Assembly (NCBI GenBank): GCA_004794655.1
Contig: SMMW01000522.1
Span: 992,001 to 1,056,000 of the forward strand
Source of the DNA: Marisa cornuarietis
Taxonomy: Eukaryota > Mollusca > Gastropoda > Architaenioglossa > Ampullariidae
Length of the DNA: 64,000 nucleotides
Direction: 5' to 3'
How positions within the stretch are numbered: position 1 is the stretch's first letter; each line of letters opens with the position of its first letter. The notes beneath the pieces are model-generated. The model made no database searches. It was not told where the DNA came from and was given only the letters and a program-made list of their open reading frames with translations. Below are positions 24,490 to 36,318 of this stretch, in pieces. Position numbers and translations under genes: made by a program.

Positions 24490-24960
24490 TCCTCGTATTG
24501 GTTATAGAGAAGTCCTACAGAAGACCTCAGGGTTCTCACCCTTTGAACTATTTTGTGAAAGGATCTTCAAAGGACTTCTGGTATATGAAGCATAGTCAGG
24601 TTCTAATTTACAACACAATGCAGTTTGTCACTACTTTTGTCCATAATCTAAAAGAGTCTTTGCCAGATAAGGTTTCTAAAGCACAAACTGCTGGCAAACG
24701 CGGCTGCCAGGAATCTCCACTTAAAGCACATCACTCTCGAGCACGAAAGTTGCCATCAGGATCTCAGATGACAATAAAACGCTGCTGCAATGGAAGGGCT
24801 CGTACAAATTTCTGAAGCAAACTCGCCCCATCGATTACCTCATTTTCACACAGGTACAAATAAACCGTTTCATATCAACTTTCTTAGGGAATACGTCCCT
24901 CGCTCGTCTCTCCAGCCTGTCACAACGGAAGCAATCATCACGGATTCATCATCATCATCG
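24490..24960 (+). pseudogene. Gypsy integrase remnant: end of core and GPY/F-like domain
   Basis: From about 24508 the frame reads 'EVLQKTSGFSPFELFCER', the 'TGFSPFELLYG'-type block near the end of the gypsy integrase core, and then meets a stop. From about 24770 comes 'LLQWKGSYKFLKQ', matching the GPY/F module (GPY is GSY here). Shifted by one frame, 'KPFHINFLREYVPR' matches the usual 'HINMLK-Y' ending of the polyprotein. The order is correct and all parts are on the plus strand, but stops and shifts make it non-functional. Confidence 0.85.
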
Positions 24961-24999
24961 ATGCTTTTAACGTTTTATGTCAAACTGTGACAAATTGTT

Positions 25000-26287
25000 C
25001 TGTGCAATATTTAATTTTTTTTAAGTTTTTGACTTTCCTTTAACGGCACTGATCATAAAATGCATATAAAATATTCATATATATATATATATATATTATA
25101 ATCAATAATGATCTATATGAGTTTTACACGACTGTCTACAAATATTAATATACAACTACTAAAAGTCTGCCTTGCTGCAGTGGCATGAGTGGGATGTAGC
25201 TGCCAGTGTTAGGTGACAAGCAGCTGTCAGGAACCAGTGTATTTTCCCTACACTCACTTGTGTAGTTAGTCAGCTGTTTGGAGAACTCACACAGGGACCT
25301 CACAACGCAGTGGGCGTTCCCAGTGGTTTTGTTTAATCCGTACAGGGCAGTTGAGAAAATGGCGACCACTTCCTTTTCCTTTCACTGCCCCCTGGTGATC
25401 AGTTGTGAAACCGTTCGACCGGTTTTTCTTGCTGGCAGGGCCCCTGCATAATTATCTGTCACACTTCAGGAAATGCTTGGCGGTATCGTGGTAACACCGG
25501 GGGCAGCGACACAGCAACATCGGGGCAAAACCAGTGCAACACCGGGCGCAGCACCAAACACTTCTCCGTCTCGCGTGCGGCCAATGACAACAGTAACGAT
25601 AACTCGGATTCCCAAGGGGAGGACAATCCGGCCGAGGGTAATCGTGCCGCCAGTTCTCATTAAAACACGCGTGCTGCGAAGTCCCCCGTGCAACCTGTCA
25701 TCCGTTTTTCTCTCCTCCCTCTCTCCGCCAGTCAATCCGTACCTCAGGTCTGGCTTTTTTTCGCTTTTGGACGTTATTTCCCCCGGATTCCTCGTTGCTA
25801 TCTCCCGAGGGGAGAACTGGGATGCCGTGAAAGTGTGTTCTAAAGCTGACGCCCGCTTCTGTATTCTGTATCCTCTTCCATTAACTTCTTCGACCTCAGC
25901 GTGTTGCGCAAATTTCTTCCGACACTTTCACGTTTATATCAGGACGATGAAGGTTTTCTCTATAACTCTCGCTCGAGCAGACCGCTGAAATCTTACACAG
26001 GGGTGTGAAGACTACCCATGCTTTATATCAGCTAGCGGACAGGTGTGTCTCACTGGCTTCCACAACTCCACAGTCTATGACTATCCTAGCATACTGCTGA
26101 TTGCCTCCAGTAGTTCAGTCCGGAAATTCTTGAACAGAATCTGGATATTTCTCAGTGATTGTAAAACTAATCTGATGATCTTACTACAAGAATTCTGCTA
26201 TTTTTCAGTGATTTTAAAACTAACCCCATACACTGTACAGCGCATTGAGTCGACTCTGGAGTTGAAAATTGCGCTATATAAATCTGC

Positions 26288-26319
<32 letters not shown>

Positions 26320-28169
26320 ATCTTCATTACAACTTATTTGCATCTACATGTCTTGGGGATCATACTGTCACTTCTTCCTTCTGATTTTCCTCAGATGTTT
26401 GCAGTGTACTTCTTCTTGTCTATCTGATGCTGGCAGTGCACGTCATTTGTCTGCATGGTGTTTGCACCACCCTTCTTCTCGTTTCCTCGCGGGTGTTTGC
26501 AGTACACGTCTCCACTGTAGTAGTAGTAGTAGTACTACCCATCAAAGAACTTACAATGATAGCTGTTCTAGCAGTAGGGCACTTAGTGATAATAGTCATG
26601 GTTACTAGCAGCCATCATAGTAGTGATACTAGTACTTGTTATGGTAGTTTTACAAGTAGTGGTACTAATCATTTTCATAGCAGGGCTGGTATCCATCATG
26701 GGAGTACTAGTTGTCATACTAGTGATACAGGATTTATACTTGAAGTATTAGTATCCATAATAGCAGTATTAATGGATATGGTAGCAGTAGTGCTAGTAAT
26801 CATAGTGGTGGCCATAGCAGCAACACTCGTTTTAGCGCCGATACTGTTAGTACTAATAATAATAATAATAAATGAAGATTTGTATAGCGCATATTCACGC
26901 TCATAGAGAGCATGCTCTTAGCGCTTAAAACAAGGAAGTACTACTACTTGGTCCCCAACTAGCAGTCATAATAGTAGTACTAGTGGAAAGCTGTCATAGC
27001 AGTACTAGATGTCATAGCAGTAGTAGTATTTTTCAGATGCGTCACTAAAATATTTCGTTTATAAAGCTTGGAGCTGTAGGGTGGGGGGCCTGGGGGAAAG
27101 AATAAGACATGGGATAGAGTAGTTCCTTCATCCCAGACGAATGTAAAAGACACGATTTAAAAGTGTGTACTGGAACAAAGAAAACGAGGCTTTTGCTGTG
27201 CACAAGTGTGCTGTACAATGCATCATCGACTCTCACCTGACAGCCATTGGCTTTCTTGAGCGTCTGATCACGTGACAGTCTGAGCCATGGAAGCACTGAT
27301 GATGCTGTCATCGACAATGTCTTGCGGCACACCTGTGCGGTGTCCAGGATGGTGCGAGGTCCAATGTGGCTTTGGCGATGCTGCGAAACACCCAGCAGAT
27401 CACCGAAGTACGTAAATATTGGAGAAAGTTGTGTCCAAAACACCAGTGAAGGGGATTAATTTATAAAGGGCCATAAGGTAAAAGTTCTTCTCTTTGAACA
27501 GCCAGCACTGGTTTTAATTAATAGAATAGTTCGGGGGACAAAGTATTCGCTTAGTGTGCATCTGAATGAAAAAATCACGAGGTGGCCAAATCACATAGAG
27601 TCATGTCCTGACCTTATGACATTTTCCTAGTTTAACTGACCACAATTTAAAAACTTGGTTGAGTTTCATGACAGCTTAACGGCTGAAATTCTCTAACCAC
27701 AGTTTGACAATATGATTGGGTCTGACAGCAGTCAGTCCGTTTTGGTCGGTCTGATTACAATTTTGCTCTCTGGCCACAGTGTTTGGTTGGGGATCATGAC
27801 AGTTTACTGTACATATAATTATGGTTGAGTATGTAAACTATAATGCTTCGTTATTGTAGTCAACACACTGTGTTAAAGTATTATTAAAAGTATTATGACC
27901 AGGTTACTAACATTGTCATAGAATGTTATAATAACGTTAATATTAATAACATAATAGTATTAAATAAAGAAAAATATTTACAATTCAAATAATGTTATCA
28001 TTAATACAAGAATGCACCAATATAATATTGCTATATAAGCATTAGAATATTCAGTTGCATTTTAATTGTTGTGTGCGATGTAAGAAGATCGTGCGAGATA
28101 AGAAACCCTTCATGATCATTGCACCTCCCTGTCCGTCAGTGAGTGGCTTGCATTTTCAGATAAGCATAA
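25000..28169. other. No supported gene; low-complexity and repeat tails
   Basis: An (AT)n run sits near 25080-25095. A fairly GC-rich part at 25.35-25.99 kb has an open frame of 171 codons, but no domain can be named. At 26215-26318 a 'ttgcgctatataaat' tail with (ATT)n looks like a SINE or LINE 3' end on the plus strand; a minus-strand tail of the same kind is at about 26855-26920. Between them (26.5-26.85 kb and again near 27.0 kb) the DNA is dense in 'actag/tagtag' words and gives a spurious Val/Ile-rich frame. The 27.5-28.1 kb part is AT-rich. Confidence 0.5.
26215..26318 (+). mobile_element. 3' tail fragment of a SINE/LINE with (ATT)n
   Basis: 'cagcgcattgagtcgactc' is followed by 'ttgcgctatataaatctgct' and nine or so ATT triplets. 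This is the common 3' end of a short retroelement family in this window. Head and core are not recognised here. Confidence 0.55.
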
Positions 28170-28740
28170 GCAGCATCTTGCAAGTCATTACGAACAGACT
28201 GACAGTGTGAATGCATACAGAATTGAGATCATCACGGACAAGAACAAAGTCGTGGTTAACACCAACGGCGACAGGGCAGAGATCGACATGAATGGAGAAC
28301 TGAACATCTTCAAGTACCTGGGAGTCTCCCTTTCCAAATCTGACAACTGAACACGATTTGGTGCAACAACACCATCAGGTTTCCTAGCAAGAACCGACTG
28401 TACAAGTCCCTTGTAGGACCAACGAATATATCCGGAGCAAGATCGCCACCCTGGTGGGCTAGCAAGAATTAAGCCGTCTGACAACAGCGACCCGGAATGA
28501 CACTGTCTCAGACCGTTATTCAGGGTACCTTAGACAGCAGTCGACGCCGAGGCAGACAGACAACAAAGTTGCTGACTATATTATAAAAGAATAGACTAGC
28601 CCCATCAAGCAAGCAATGCTTACTGTCGCTCAAGACGGACTTAAATGGAGGGCCTTGTCAGCAGCTGTCTATAAAATTCTCCCACACCCCTGACGACCAG
28701 TACCCTTGATGTTAGATGGTGCCAGGCAAGGGATGATTGG
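28170..28740 (+). mobile_element. Decayed LINE reverse-transcriptase C-terminal fragment
   Basis: Around 28205-28350 the plus strand reads 'NAYRIEIITDKNKVVVNTNG' followed by 'DRAEIDMNGE', then 'FKYLGVSLSK'. This is the stretch near the end of the RT domain in a widespread non-LTR family ('K-KVM...G-QLEEV-FKYLG-TLSKDG'). It then loses frame, and only scraps are recognisable downstream, ending near 28690-28735 with 'ILPHP' and 'GARQG'-like words. A better-preserved relative is at 51.1-51.9 kb. It is a dead 5'-truncated copy. The clade (CR1/L2/RTE-like) is not determined. Confidence 0.75.
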
Positions 28741-30340
28741 ATGAACAAATGCTGTAAGGTGACATCACATATCACGGTACCGCTAGCTCCCACTTTCCAG
28801 AAATGTCACATGTGTACCGGTAAATTCCTACTTCACGTTTTAACACGTGCCGCCTTTCACCTGCATTGCAAAATATCTTTGTTGAATCAACATATTCTAC
28901 TGTGTTATTTAGATATTCTAGGACATTCACACGGCAGTTTCGATGTCTACAGGTATTTATACTCACTGTATTACAGTAGGCGTGATCGAGTGAGGTGTAA
29001 CCAGTCTCAGCTACCTCTAGAGAATTTTCGGGTACAAGATGGCGGATATGTTAGTATTCAACTGCCAGATATGCCTGAGATATTTTTACTTTTTTAATTC
29101 TTCCTTTTTACAGTATGCAATGGCCCTGTGTACCCCTACCCCGTAGGGCACCCCCTCGCAATCTGCGCACGAGTTGTGTAAGAGTTCGTTTATCCTTTTT
29201 CATTCAAGAAAGCGGCATTAGGGGCATAAAGGGCGTGGGTGGGGGGGGGGAATGTTTGACTTGTAAATCAACGGTCGCCTTTTCGCAGGTAAAAAGGAGG
29301 CAAAGTTTATGCGAGTCTCTCTCCCTTCCCCTACCCTCCCCTCCCCACAGAAAGCTGTGCGTGCTGACGTTCGGGTGGGCATGATGTGTCTTGCTGTCAC
29401 ACTCCTCGCTTTTTGTCAAGTCGACCTTGCACCAGATAGACCAGACACTCACCTGATAAGCCGACAAGGTTTCTAATTTCACTTTGCGTTGACCTATGTG
29501 GTTGCCACCTACCTGAGAAAAGACAGGTAGGGTAGACTTCTCCTCCTTACAACTGGAGCATAATGCACCCGTTTTGACAGACATCGACAGGCAAACAGAA
29601 GCAAGTCGAACAGACCATCAAACTGCTCACTGACTGAAGAGAAGCGGACATTCAGGATGTGTTCTATCTTTCCACGGCCTTGATAGATAAAGGGTGCGTA
29701 AACAGCTTGCAACTGTAGAACCATAGTTCCGCCATGGTCCGAGTGAGAATAAAATTATATACCGCAATAACTGGCCTTTAATCTTCGCGCAACTTTCCTT
29801 TTCGCTCGCACCGATACTTTAGAGAAAAGCAGCTCCCTGTCCGTCCTTAGGATGAACTTTTGGTGAGCATTGTTCGTTTGCTTTCGCTGTCTGAAACACT
29901 TCCTTCGAAGCTAAGAAATGCATCACCATGATAATAATTTCAACATCGGCTGTCTCACATTGCTTTTGACTGTCTGTCCACCTGTGCTCATATATCTGAA
30001 TGTAAAATAACGAAGAATTCTCTTATTCTGTGTATATCTTACAACATATCTTTGTGTTTATTGTCATTATCTTTCATAATCTCTACCGCTTAAACTTTAT
30101 AAAGAAAGGCCCTCTAGACTAACCTTCAATAGTAGTCTCCCATGGTAAGGGTTATCTTGAACTTGACTGTTGACTGAACAATTGAACCTTTCCCCCGCAA
30201 TCCCTAAACTTCATACATCCGACAAGCCTGGGCTGTAGGATTCCACTCTGATAATATTAAAGGTCAGAAGCGGCAAACTTGACAACAACGGAACTACCCA
30301 TGCTTTCATTTGACAAAAGAGCAACATTTTACTGCGTGGT
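28741..30340. other. No supported gene
   Basis: Open frames here (up to 126 codons) show no recognisable domain. There are a G-run near 29240-29250 and a C-rich run near 29325-29345. The 29.7-30.3 kb part is plain AT-rich DNA. Confidence 0.5.
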
Positions 30341-30341
30341 A

Positions 30342-30350
30342 AGTGCGCAC

Positions 30351-30388
<38 letters not shown>

Positions 30389-30396
30389 ACACACAC
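30342..30396. repeat. (CA)n microsatellite
   Basis: CA-rich tract of about 25 units with minor interruptions; the complement of the GT tract 120 bp downstream. Confidence 0.9.
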
Positions 30397-30511
30397 GAGT
30401 GGATGGGGTCCGGGGTGGCATATTGCGCCGCCAAATGAGAAGAGACCACAAGAGGTGTCAGGGGTCAGAAATGATTTACAGTTTTTGTGTTGTGGCACAT
30501 GCAATGTGCCT

Positions 30512-30585
30512 GTGCGTGTGTGTGTGTGTGTGTGTGTATGTGTGTATGTGTGCGTGTGTGTGTGTGTGTGCGCGCGCGCGCGCGC
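30512..30585. repeat. (GT)n(GC)n compound microsatellite
   Basis: GT-rich tract with TATG interruptions passing into about seven CG units, a classic alternating purine-pyrimidine sequence. Confidence 0.9.
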
Positions 30586-30762
30586 CAGCCACAAACATGG
30601 TGACCGCGTGCAGACAGCAGGACACAACTAGGACGAGCGTGACAATGAGGTTGCTGTCGTTGTGCGCGCGTGTGTAACGAATGCCGTGCGTGTGAGTCGG
30701 TAAACATCGCTGCAATGCGCACGCGCAGAAAAACGGCACCTGCTGTGACCTGTGACCTGACC

Positions 30763-30768
30763 GTCTAG
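30763..30768. repeat. Left 6-bp target-site duplication of TIR element
   Basis: GTCTAG, repeated at 30992-30997 immediately outside the opposite TIR. Confidence 0.7.
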
Positions 30769-30991
30769 TATGGGGCGCCAAGAGGGGAATTTTCTCAAAT
30801 TTGCTATTTCTAGCTATACGTTGCAATGTATAATTATAGAATGCAATGTATAGCTAGAAATAGCAAATAGAATGCAATGTATAGCTAGAAATAGCAAATA
30901 GAATGCAATGTATAGCTAGAAATAGCAAATAGAATGCAATGTATAGCTAGAAATAGCAAATTTGAGAAAATTCCCCTCTTGGTGCCCCATA
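30769..30991. mobile_element. Hairpin-forming TIR element with 31-bp internal repeats
   Basis: A 223-bp element begins TATGGGGCGCCAAGAGGGGA and ends with its inverted complement. Arms 30769-30825 and 30935-30991 match over 57 bp with two mismatches. GTCTAG flanks both sides, giving a 6-bp target-site duplication. The inner segment repeats a 31-bp unit ('gaatgcaatgtatagctaga', then 'aatagcaaata') at 30839, 30870, 30901 and 30932; the last copy forms part of the right arm. Each unit contains GCTA-GAAA-TAGC, itself a small stem-loop. It encodes nothing and looks like a MITE or other non-autonomous DNA element. A 6-bp duplication narrows the superfamily but does not settle it. Confidence 0.85.
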
Positions 30992-30997
30992 GTCTAG
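30992..30997. repeat. Right 6-bp target-site duplication of TIR element
   Basis: GTCTAG, the partner of 30763-30768. Confidence 0.7.
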
Positions 30998-32427
30998 GCT
31001 CCAGTGGCGTAGGATTCTTTTCGGTATTTCTTTTTAGAGGGGGCGGCTGCTTCCCTCGTGTTCTCCCCATCCCTTTGTTCCTAGGCCACTGAATGTGTGT
31101 GTGTGTGTGTGGTGGGAGTAGAAAAGACAATTAGTTTCAACACTTTTTGTCCTCAGCACGTAATCAGCCTGACAGACACGATTTGTGTGGGTGCGGGCGT
31201 GGGGTTATGGAAAGGAAGTGCAAATATTATTGCATCTTGTATCTCCGTTTCGCAAGTCTAAATCTGTGAGTGTGTTTTTATTGTTGTTACCTTTCACTGT
31301 TTAGTTAATTTATCGCCTTCCTTTTTTGGTGTAACCAAAATGCAAGTTACCGGATGTTTCATCGCTTATGAATTATTTCAGACTACAGTTACAAGTAATA
31401 AAGACCACGCAGTGTTGTATAGTTTTCATATCTGAAGCAATTTAAAATCTGTGTGTGTGTGTGTCTGATTGTTTTACTCCATCCTGTTCTGAACTGGATT
31501 TTTTTAAACAACACTGTGGATGGGGGACTGAATATGGATGGCAAATATTCTCGCAGTAATGTGTTGGTAACCTTGACATTCAATTGCAGCATCCTATAGA
31601 CACATTAATAAAAACAATTGCATTCACAACCAAAAAAAAGTGGAAACTCTTACACTAGCTGAACTACTTTTTGAAGAAAAACTAACACATTTCTAGAACG
31701 ACCATTCACATTACTCAAGGAAAAAAATTACTTAAAGAATAACCCGAAGTCCCAAAATCTGAGCCACAAGTTCAGTTCCGTTCACAAGACAGAGCACTTG
31801 AACATCTTCAGGTATAAGCCTAGTCTGAACCTGACATGTAAACATTAGACCGAGCTTGTAAACGAATACGAATAGGGTTTTTTTTTTAAGGTCTTTGGGC
31901 CCATTCTAAACGATTAGCAAACAGCATATTTCAAGGAAAATATATACTACACAATAGATAAAAATATCTTTAGCGTACAGTAGCACTTCTTTTCTTTGTG
32001 GCTAAATATAAAACTTGGTAAGATTAGACTATTGTTTCCTTTTTTTGTTAACATTACCATCAGTAGCTTGAAGTAATTCGAGCTTGTATATTATTGTTGT
32101 GTGAGACCTTGGCCAGGCATGGTTGAACGTTTTTGAGCGGTCACCCAGGAAAGAGGTTAAGACTTGATTTTGATGTGACCTCACAAAGTAGGTTCGCTGA
32201 TTTGCATCTTCTTAAAGCCCTCGCAGTGGCCCTGCCTTGGGTGACGTCAGAACTGAGGTCAGTATGATGTGCTCTTCTAAAAACATTTTTTTAATTCACT
32301 GTTATTATTGTAACAAAATAATGACTGCTATATGTTGTTAACACGGACACAACTTTGAATTACATTTTATTATTTATTTATGTTCGCTAATGATATGACA
32401 TCTCATTGTGCGTTGCCACTGTGGTCC

Positions 32428-32474
<47 letters not shown>

Positions 32475-34369
32475 ACTCACTGTAATAATGAATACTCCAT
32501 ACTCACTTACCTGCCACTCCCTTAGAGGAGGTTCAAGGCGTTCGTCAACAAAATACAGGCTGAATATGATAGAATGGTGTTAATGAGAAAGGATATTCTG
32601 TTTAAATGTACGAGCCATATCGTTTGCGTCAAACCGGTTCTTATTTCTCACAAGAACAATCCACAGAATGAAACATGAGCATAGAGCGCAGTAGAGAAGT
32701 AACTGGAGATTTAGTGAAGGTGTATTAAATGTTGAGCTTACAGATGCTGACAAACAACGCTTAAAAAATCTGCTGCAATGCACAGTTTTTTATATGATCG
32801 GGATGGGCTCTGTAAAGGTATTATTTCCCCCAAATCAAAGTGTATAACACCCGTTCTTTGTTGAAACACAGGCCTGCAAACACTATGCACCGGTCAGGAA
32901 AAGGTGAAAAAAGTGGTCACTGTTGTCCACGGGACTCGTCAGATTATGGTTTCTTCTCCCTCGTCAATGTAAGCTTGTCTATATGCTCATTTCTGATGTC
33001 GGTGTGGTGGTGGTGGTGTTTATAGCCCCAGAGCTCGAGAAGGAATGGAAGGTTGGCCACTCGGATTTGGGGGAAATACTATACATCTTGTACACCTCAC
33101 TCCAGGCTTTTGAAAAGAGTTTTGCACTAAGGAAACTAATAAGAAGTTGTCAGGAAAGAAGTCATTTCAGTCTTGAAATATGGAGCCGTGCAAACTTCAT
33201 CAAAGCCCCATTCAGCAGCTGGAAAGTGATTAGGTGTAACTTCAGTCGAGCCGATGCCCTTCCAGGCCGTGTAACTGATCTCCGCCATCGTCTGTGCAGT
33301 TACCGAGATCTGAGGGGGCGAATAACCAGGCTGATGTTATTTCGCAAGGTGGGGATGATTATTTATCACCCTCTTGTACTTCATCAGCGCTTTTTTCAGT
33401 AATTACCCTTCTGCGGCCGGGTTATTTAATTTTTACTTTAAAGCTGCCATCACAATAGATCACACTGTCATTTCGAATCCCTCTCCTCCTGTAGACCTTA
33501 GGTCAGACCGGACATCAGTACACAGGTGCGAAGGCAGCCCGTAAGTTCTCTAAACTTTCTTTTTTTTTTTTGCTTAAACAAGTTTTTTTTGTTGATTTAG
33601 CTTCACAATAAAATGCTTAATGTGAGCGATCCGCTCTTAGTGTTGAAGATAAAACATTGTAACTCTTCTTCTTGGAGTAGATGAAGACTGTGAGTAGGGT
33701 TGTGTTATCCTAAGCAGTGTAACGATCAGGGTAGCCATGTCTATTAACCCTTCTGTCTCTCGTTTGCACGTTGCATTAATAATGTGTTGAAACCATTTGT
33801 GTCTTGTCGAGCCTTTGTGGAACTGTCCTTTCTGCTTCGATCATGTAAGGCAGGTCGATAAAGTGCGATGCTTCAAATGCTTTCAGCACGAACTCTGCTT
33901 CTTTTGAAGTCCCGCCAATTCATTTTGTGCTCCGTGTTTCCTTGAGATTATAGTCTTGTGGCAATTAGACTGAGTTACCTTCCTGTTCGTTTGGCTTGTT
34001 GTCTTGGATCTTGTCAGTTACTTTTACAGTTTACTACTTCCTCAAACAAACAAACAGTAAGCCCGGATTGAAAGACACACGGCTGCACTCCATGGCTGTC
34101 CTTGATGTCTGTTCTCCAAGCTCTGTGAAGCAAAGCCAGCATCCCCAGCCCCATGTGTTCACCGTTTTGTGGTTCTTAAATTTCTTTCTGTCGAATAGCT
34201 GTTCCCTAAAGTTATATGACCCTTTGATATCTTTGTGAGCTTAGGACAAGGCAGATAATTTACTTCGATTCATTTTAATGCAAGGCTGTTCCTTTTGTCC
34301 TGCATTTTTTCTTCCTTCGGAAATTTATTGCCTATTGTTAGCTTATTGTATATCATTAAATCAAACAGG
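30998..34369. other. No supported gene
   Basis: Mostly AT-rich DNA with short GT runs near 31.1 and 31.45 kb and a longer one near 32.45 kb. An open frame at 32923-33402 (159 codons) has no recognisable domain or splice context and is not called. Confidence 0.5.
32430..32473. repeat. (GT)n microsatellite
   Basis: About 22 GT units. Confidence 0.95.
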
Positions 34370-34935
34370 GATGCAAATATCGTGTCGCGGATGAACAAAT
34401 AGCTAAAAATCATTTCTCAGCTAAACAAAGATTTAAATAATCATATCTAGGATGATCAAATGTATTATGTCTAGGGTGAACAAATGTATCAAGTCCAGAG
34501 TGAGCAATCCAATCATGCAACAAAAAATGTGTTGTCTCAACTGAACAAACATCTAAATTATATCATTTCTAGGGTAAACAAACACCTCAAAAAGGATGAC
34601 GTGTCAGTTGAACAAACATCTAAAATGCTCCATGCGCGGGGTGGCCATTCAGCTAAAGTGCAAGGGTGAACAAACAACTAAAAATGCTTTATGTCTCATC
34701 TAAAGTATTATGTCTAGAGCAATCAAAGGACTCAAAATACATTATGACTGGGGTAACCACATGTGTGAAAAAGGCCTCATATATGACATAAACAAACCAC
34801 ATGAAATGCTTCGTGTTTTAAGAGAGCAAATTATATAAAACCGCCTCATATCTCGGTGGAACAACTAAAATATCCATCATATCTGAACACGTCATATCAT
34901 GTCGGTATGAGCAAACAGCTAATAATAATCCTATT
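34370..34935 (+). repeat. Degenerate tandem array, ~45-50 bp unit
   Basis: Words such as 'gtgaacaaac', 'aactaaaaatgct', 'atgtctagggtgaacaaa' and 'catatct' recur every 40-55 bp for about 560 bp, with many substitutions and length changes. The array is old or fast-diverging. Copy boundaries cannot be set by eye. Confidence 0.65.
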
Positions 34936-36283
34936 GCAGGGGTAGCATCACGAGCCAAGGAAAAAAAGATTAAAGAACGAATCCTGCCGCAGGTGAAAAA
35001 GTGTCGAGAAGGATAATACTCATTCGAGGTCCAGTTGGTCCTTTCAGCAAGATACCAGTTCCTTGTCCATCATCACAGCTCTTGTTCAGATCCCTACGTG
35101 ACATTCATTGCTCCTTTGACATTGTTTAACTAGTGCTCCCGACTTTCAGACTCCCCGCTCTTTGAGTTACATGGTTTGAGCCTTTGTGTTACTACGTGAC
35201 GCACACGTCGTTGCTACGTCGTACCAGTCACCTCGCTGGCTAGCGGTTTGCATCTCGTGCCTCTTTGCCGCTGATAAACGAAAGCATTCTTGCAGGCAAC
35301 AAACAGATGATGGCTAACATCCAGCTTACTCATTAAGCACTCATTTGGTAAACCGGAAATCGATTTTCTAATCTGTTGTCCTCTGCTGCTGCTGCTGTTG
35401 TTTGTACGCTGTCTTCATCGAGACATCGTGATGCCATGAGCACTTTCAACAATCTTGTTGCTGTCAGCTGTCAACATGAAAACAAAGTTGGTGAATAAAT
35501 CTCATATAATAATTTGACAACCGGGCGATTCGCAACGATTAACAGATAAGAATTACAAAAGACAGAGAAAGAGTTTGAGCAGAACAGCCCACCCTTCAAG
35601 TAATCCGCTTAAACTCGTTTTACGAGAGCAGCAACGTGTAAGTCTGTGTACGGTGGGCGTTTTGTGTCGGTGTGGTAAAGAGCTTTCATGATCGAAACAC
35701 AGCCAGTCAGCATGCTTGAACGCACAATCCCACACACAATAAAATGTGTGCACTTGGGGTAGGGAAAGGCGCCGGTAAGTCAAGCTGCTACCTTTAAGCG
35801 TAACGCACAGTCAGTCAACCGTGGTCGTATGACAGGAACCTCCAATATTCGGGGACAGTCGTAGCCCTGTCATTACACGGACACGTGTGTGGTACAGTTA
35901 ACGAGCAAATTCTGTTCGGATTAGGTCTTAAGGAGCTTATTGCCTTGTTGTAGAAGCAGCTGGATGCAGCATATCGCGTCGGACCAGGGTCATAAAGATA
36001 ACATGACCGCCATTCTGGGAGGGAGGCTGGTTAGTGAATTGTCTGACGACCGCCATCGTGTGGCTGAAACTGGCCATCCTGAAACTATGAGCGCGAAATC
36101 TTCATAAATGGTCACGTGATCACAGTTCTTCACTTACACTTTGCAGGTGTTCTAAATTCTGTTGTCAGTCTGACGATGGATTTCTTTAAATTTAAGTGGA
36201 TTTCAATACCCAAAATAATGTCAGAAAGTCTTCTAATGATAAAGTAGAAACTGTAAATTGTTACATATGCGCGCGCGTTCGCA

Positions 36284-36287
36284 CGAA

Positions 36288-36318
<31 letters not shown>

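Larger units (their letters stand above)
23091..24990 (+). mobile_element. Decayed Ty3/gypsy LTR retrotransposon, internal part
   Basis: Gag-like sequence with a zinc knuckle is followed, after only about 0.45 kb, by an integrase with H2C2, part of the core domain and a GPY/F-like C-terminus. This is the gypsy gene order, but the space where protease, reverse transcriptase and RNase H should be is far too short. That block is therefore deleted. All parts carry stops and frameshifts, so the element is dead. LTRs could not be defined. Confidence 0.85.

Noticed and set aside
25473..25988. 171-codon open frame in a locally GC-rich stretch.
   Set aside because: No domain or family resemblance, Pro/Ser/Thr-rich then hydrophobic, and no supporting start or splice context.
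26427..26906. 159-codon Val/Ile-rich frame resembling a membrane protein.
   Set aside because: It is produced by translating 'gtagtagtagt'-type low-complexity DNA and runs into a SINE-like tail.
27045..27443. Minus-strand frame of 132 codons containing a good splice-donor-like CAG|GTGAGAG near 27236.
   Set aside because: No family could be recognised in any frame and no matching acceptor or neighbouring exon is evident; the donor alone is weak evidence.
30852..30957. Repeated 'agctagaaatagcaa' matches 15 bases of the engineered Cas9 guide-RNA scaffold, in a regular 31-bp array resembling a CRISPR array.
   Set aside because: The GAAA loop in the guide scaffold is artificial, so homology is not possible. 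The repeats are contiguous with no unique spacers, lie inside a TIR element in animal DNA, and no cas gene is near. The match is a chance small hairpin.
32923..33402. 159-codon frame, plus strand.
   Set aside because: No recognisable motif, and no neighbouring element or exon supports it.
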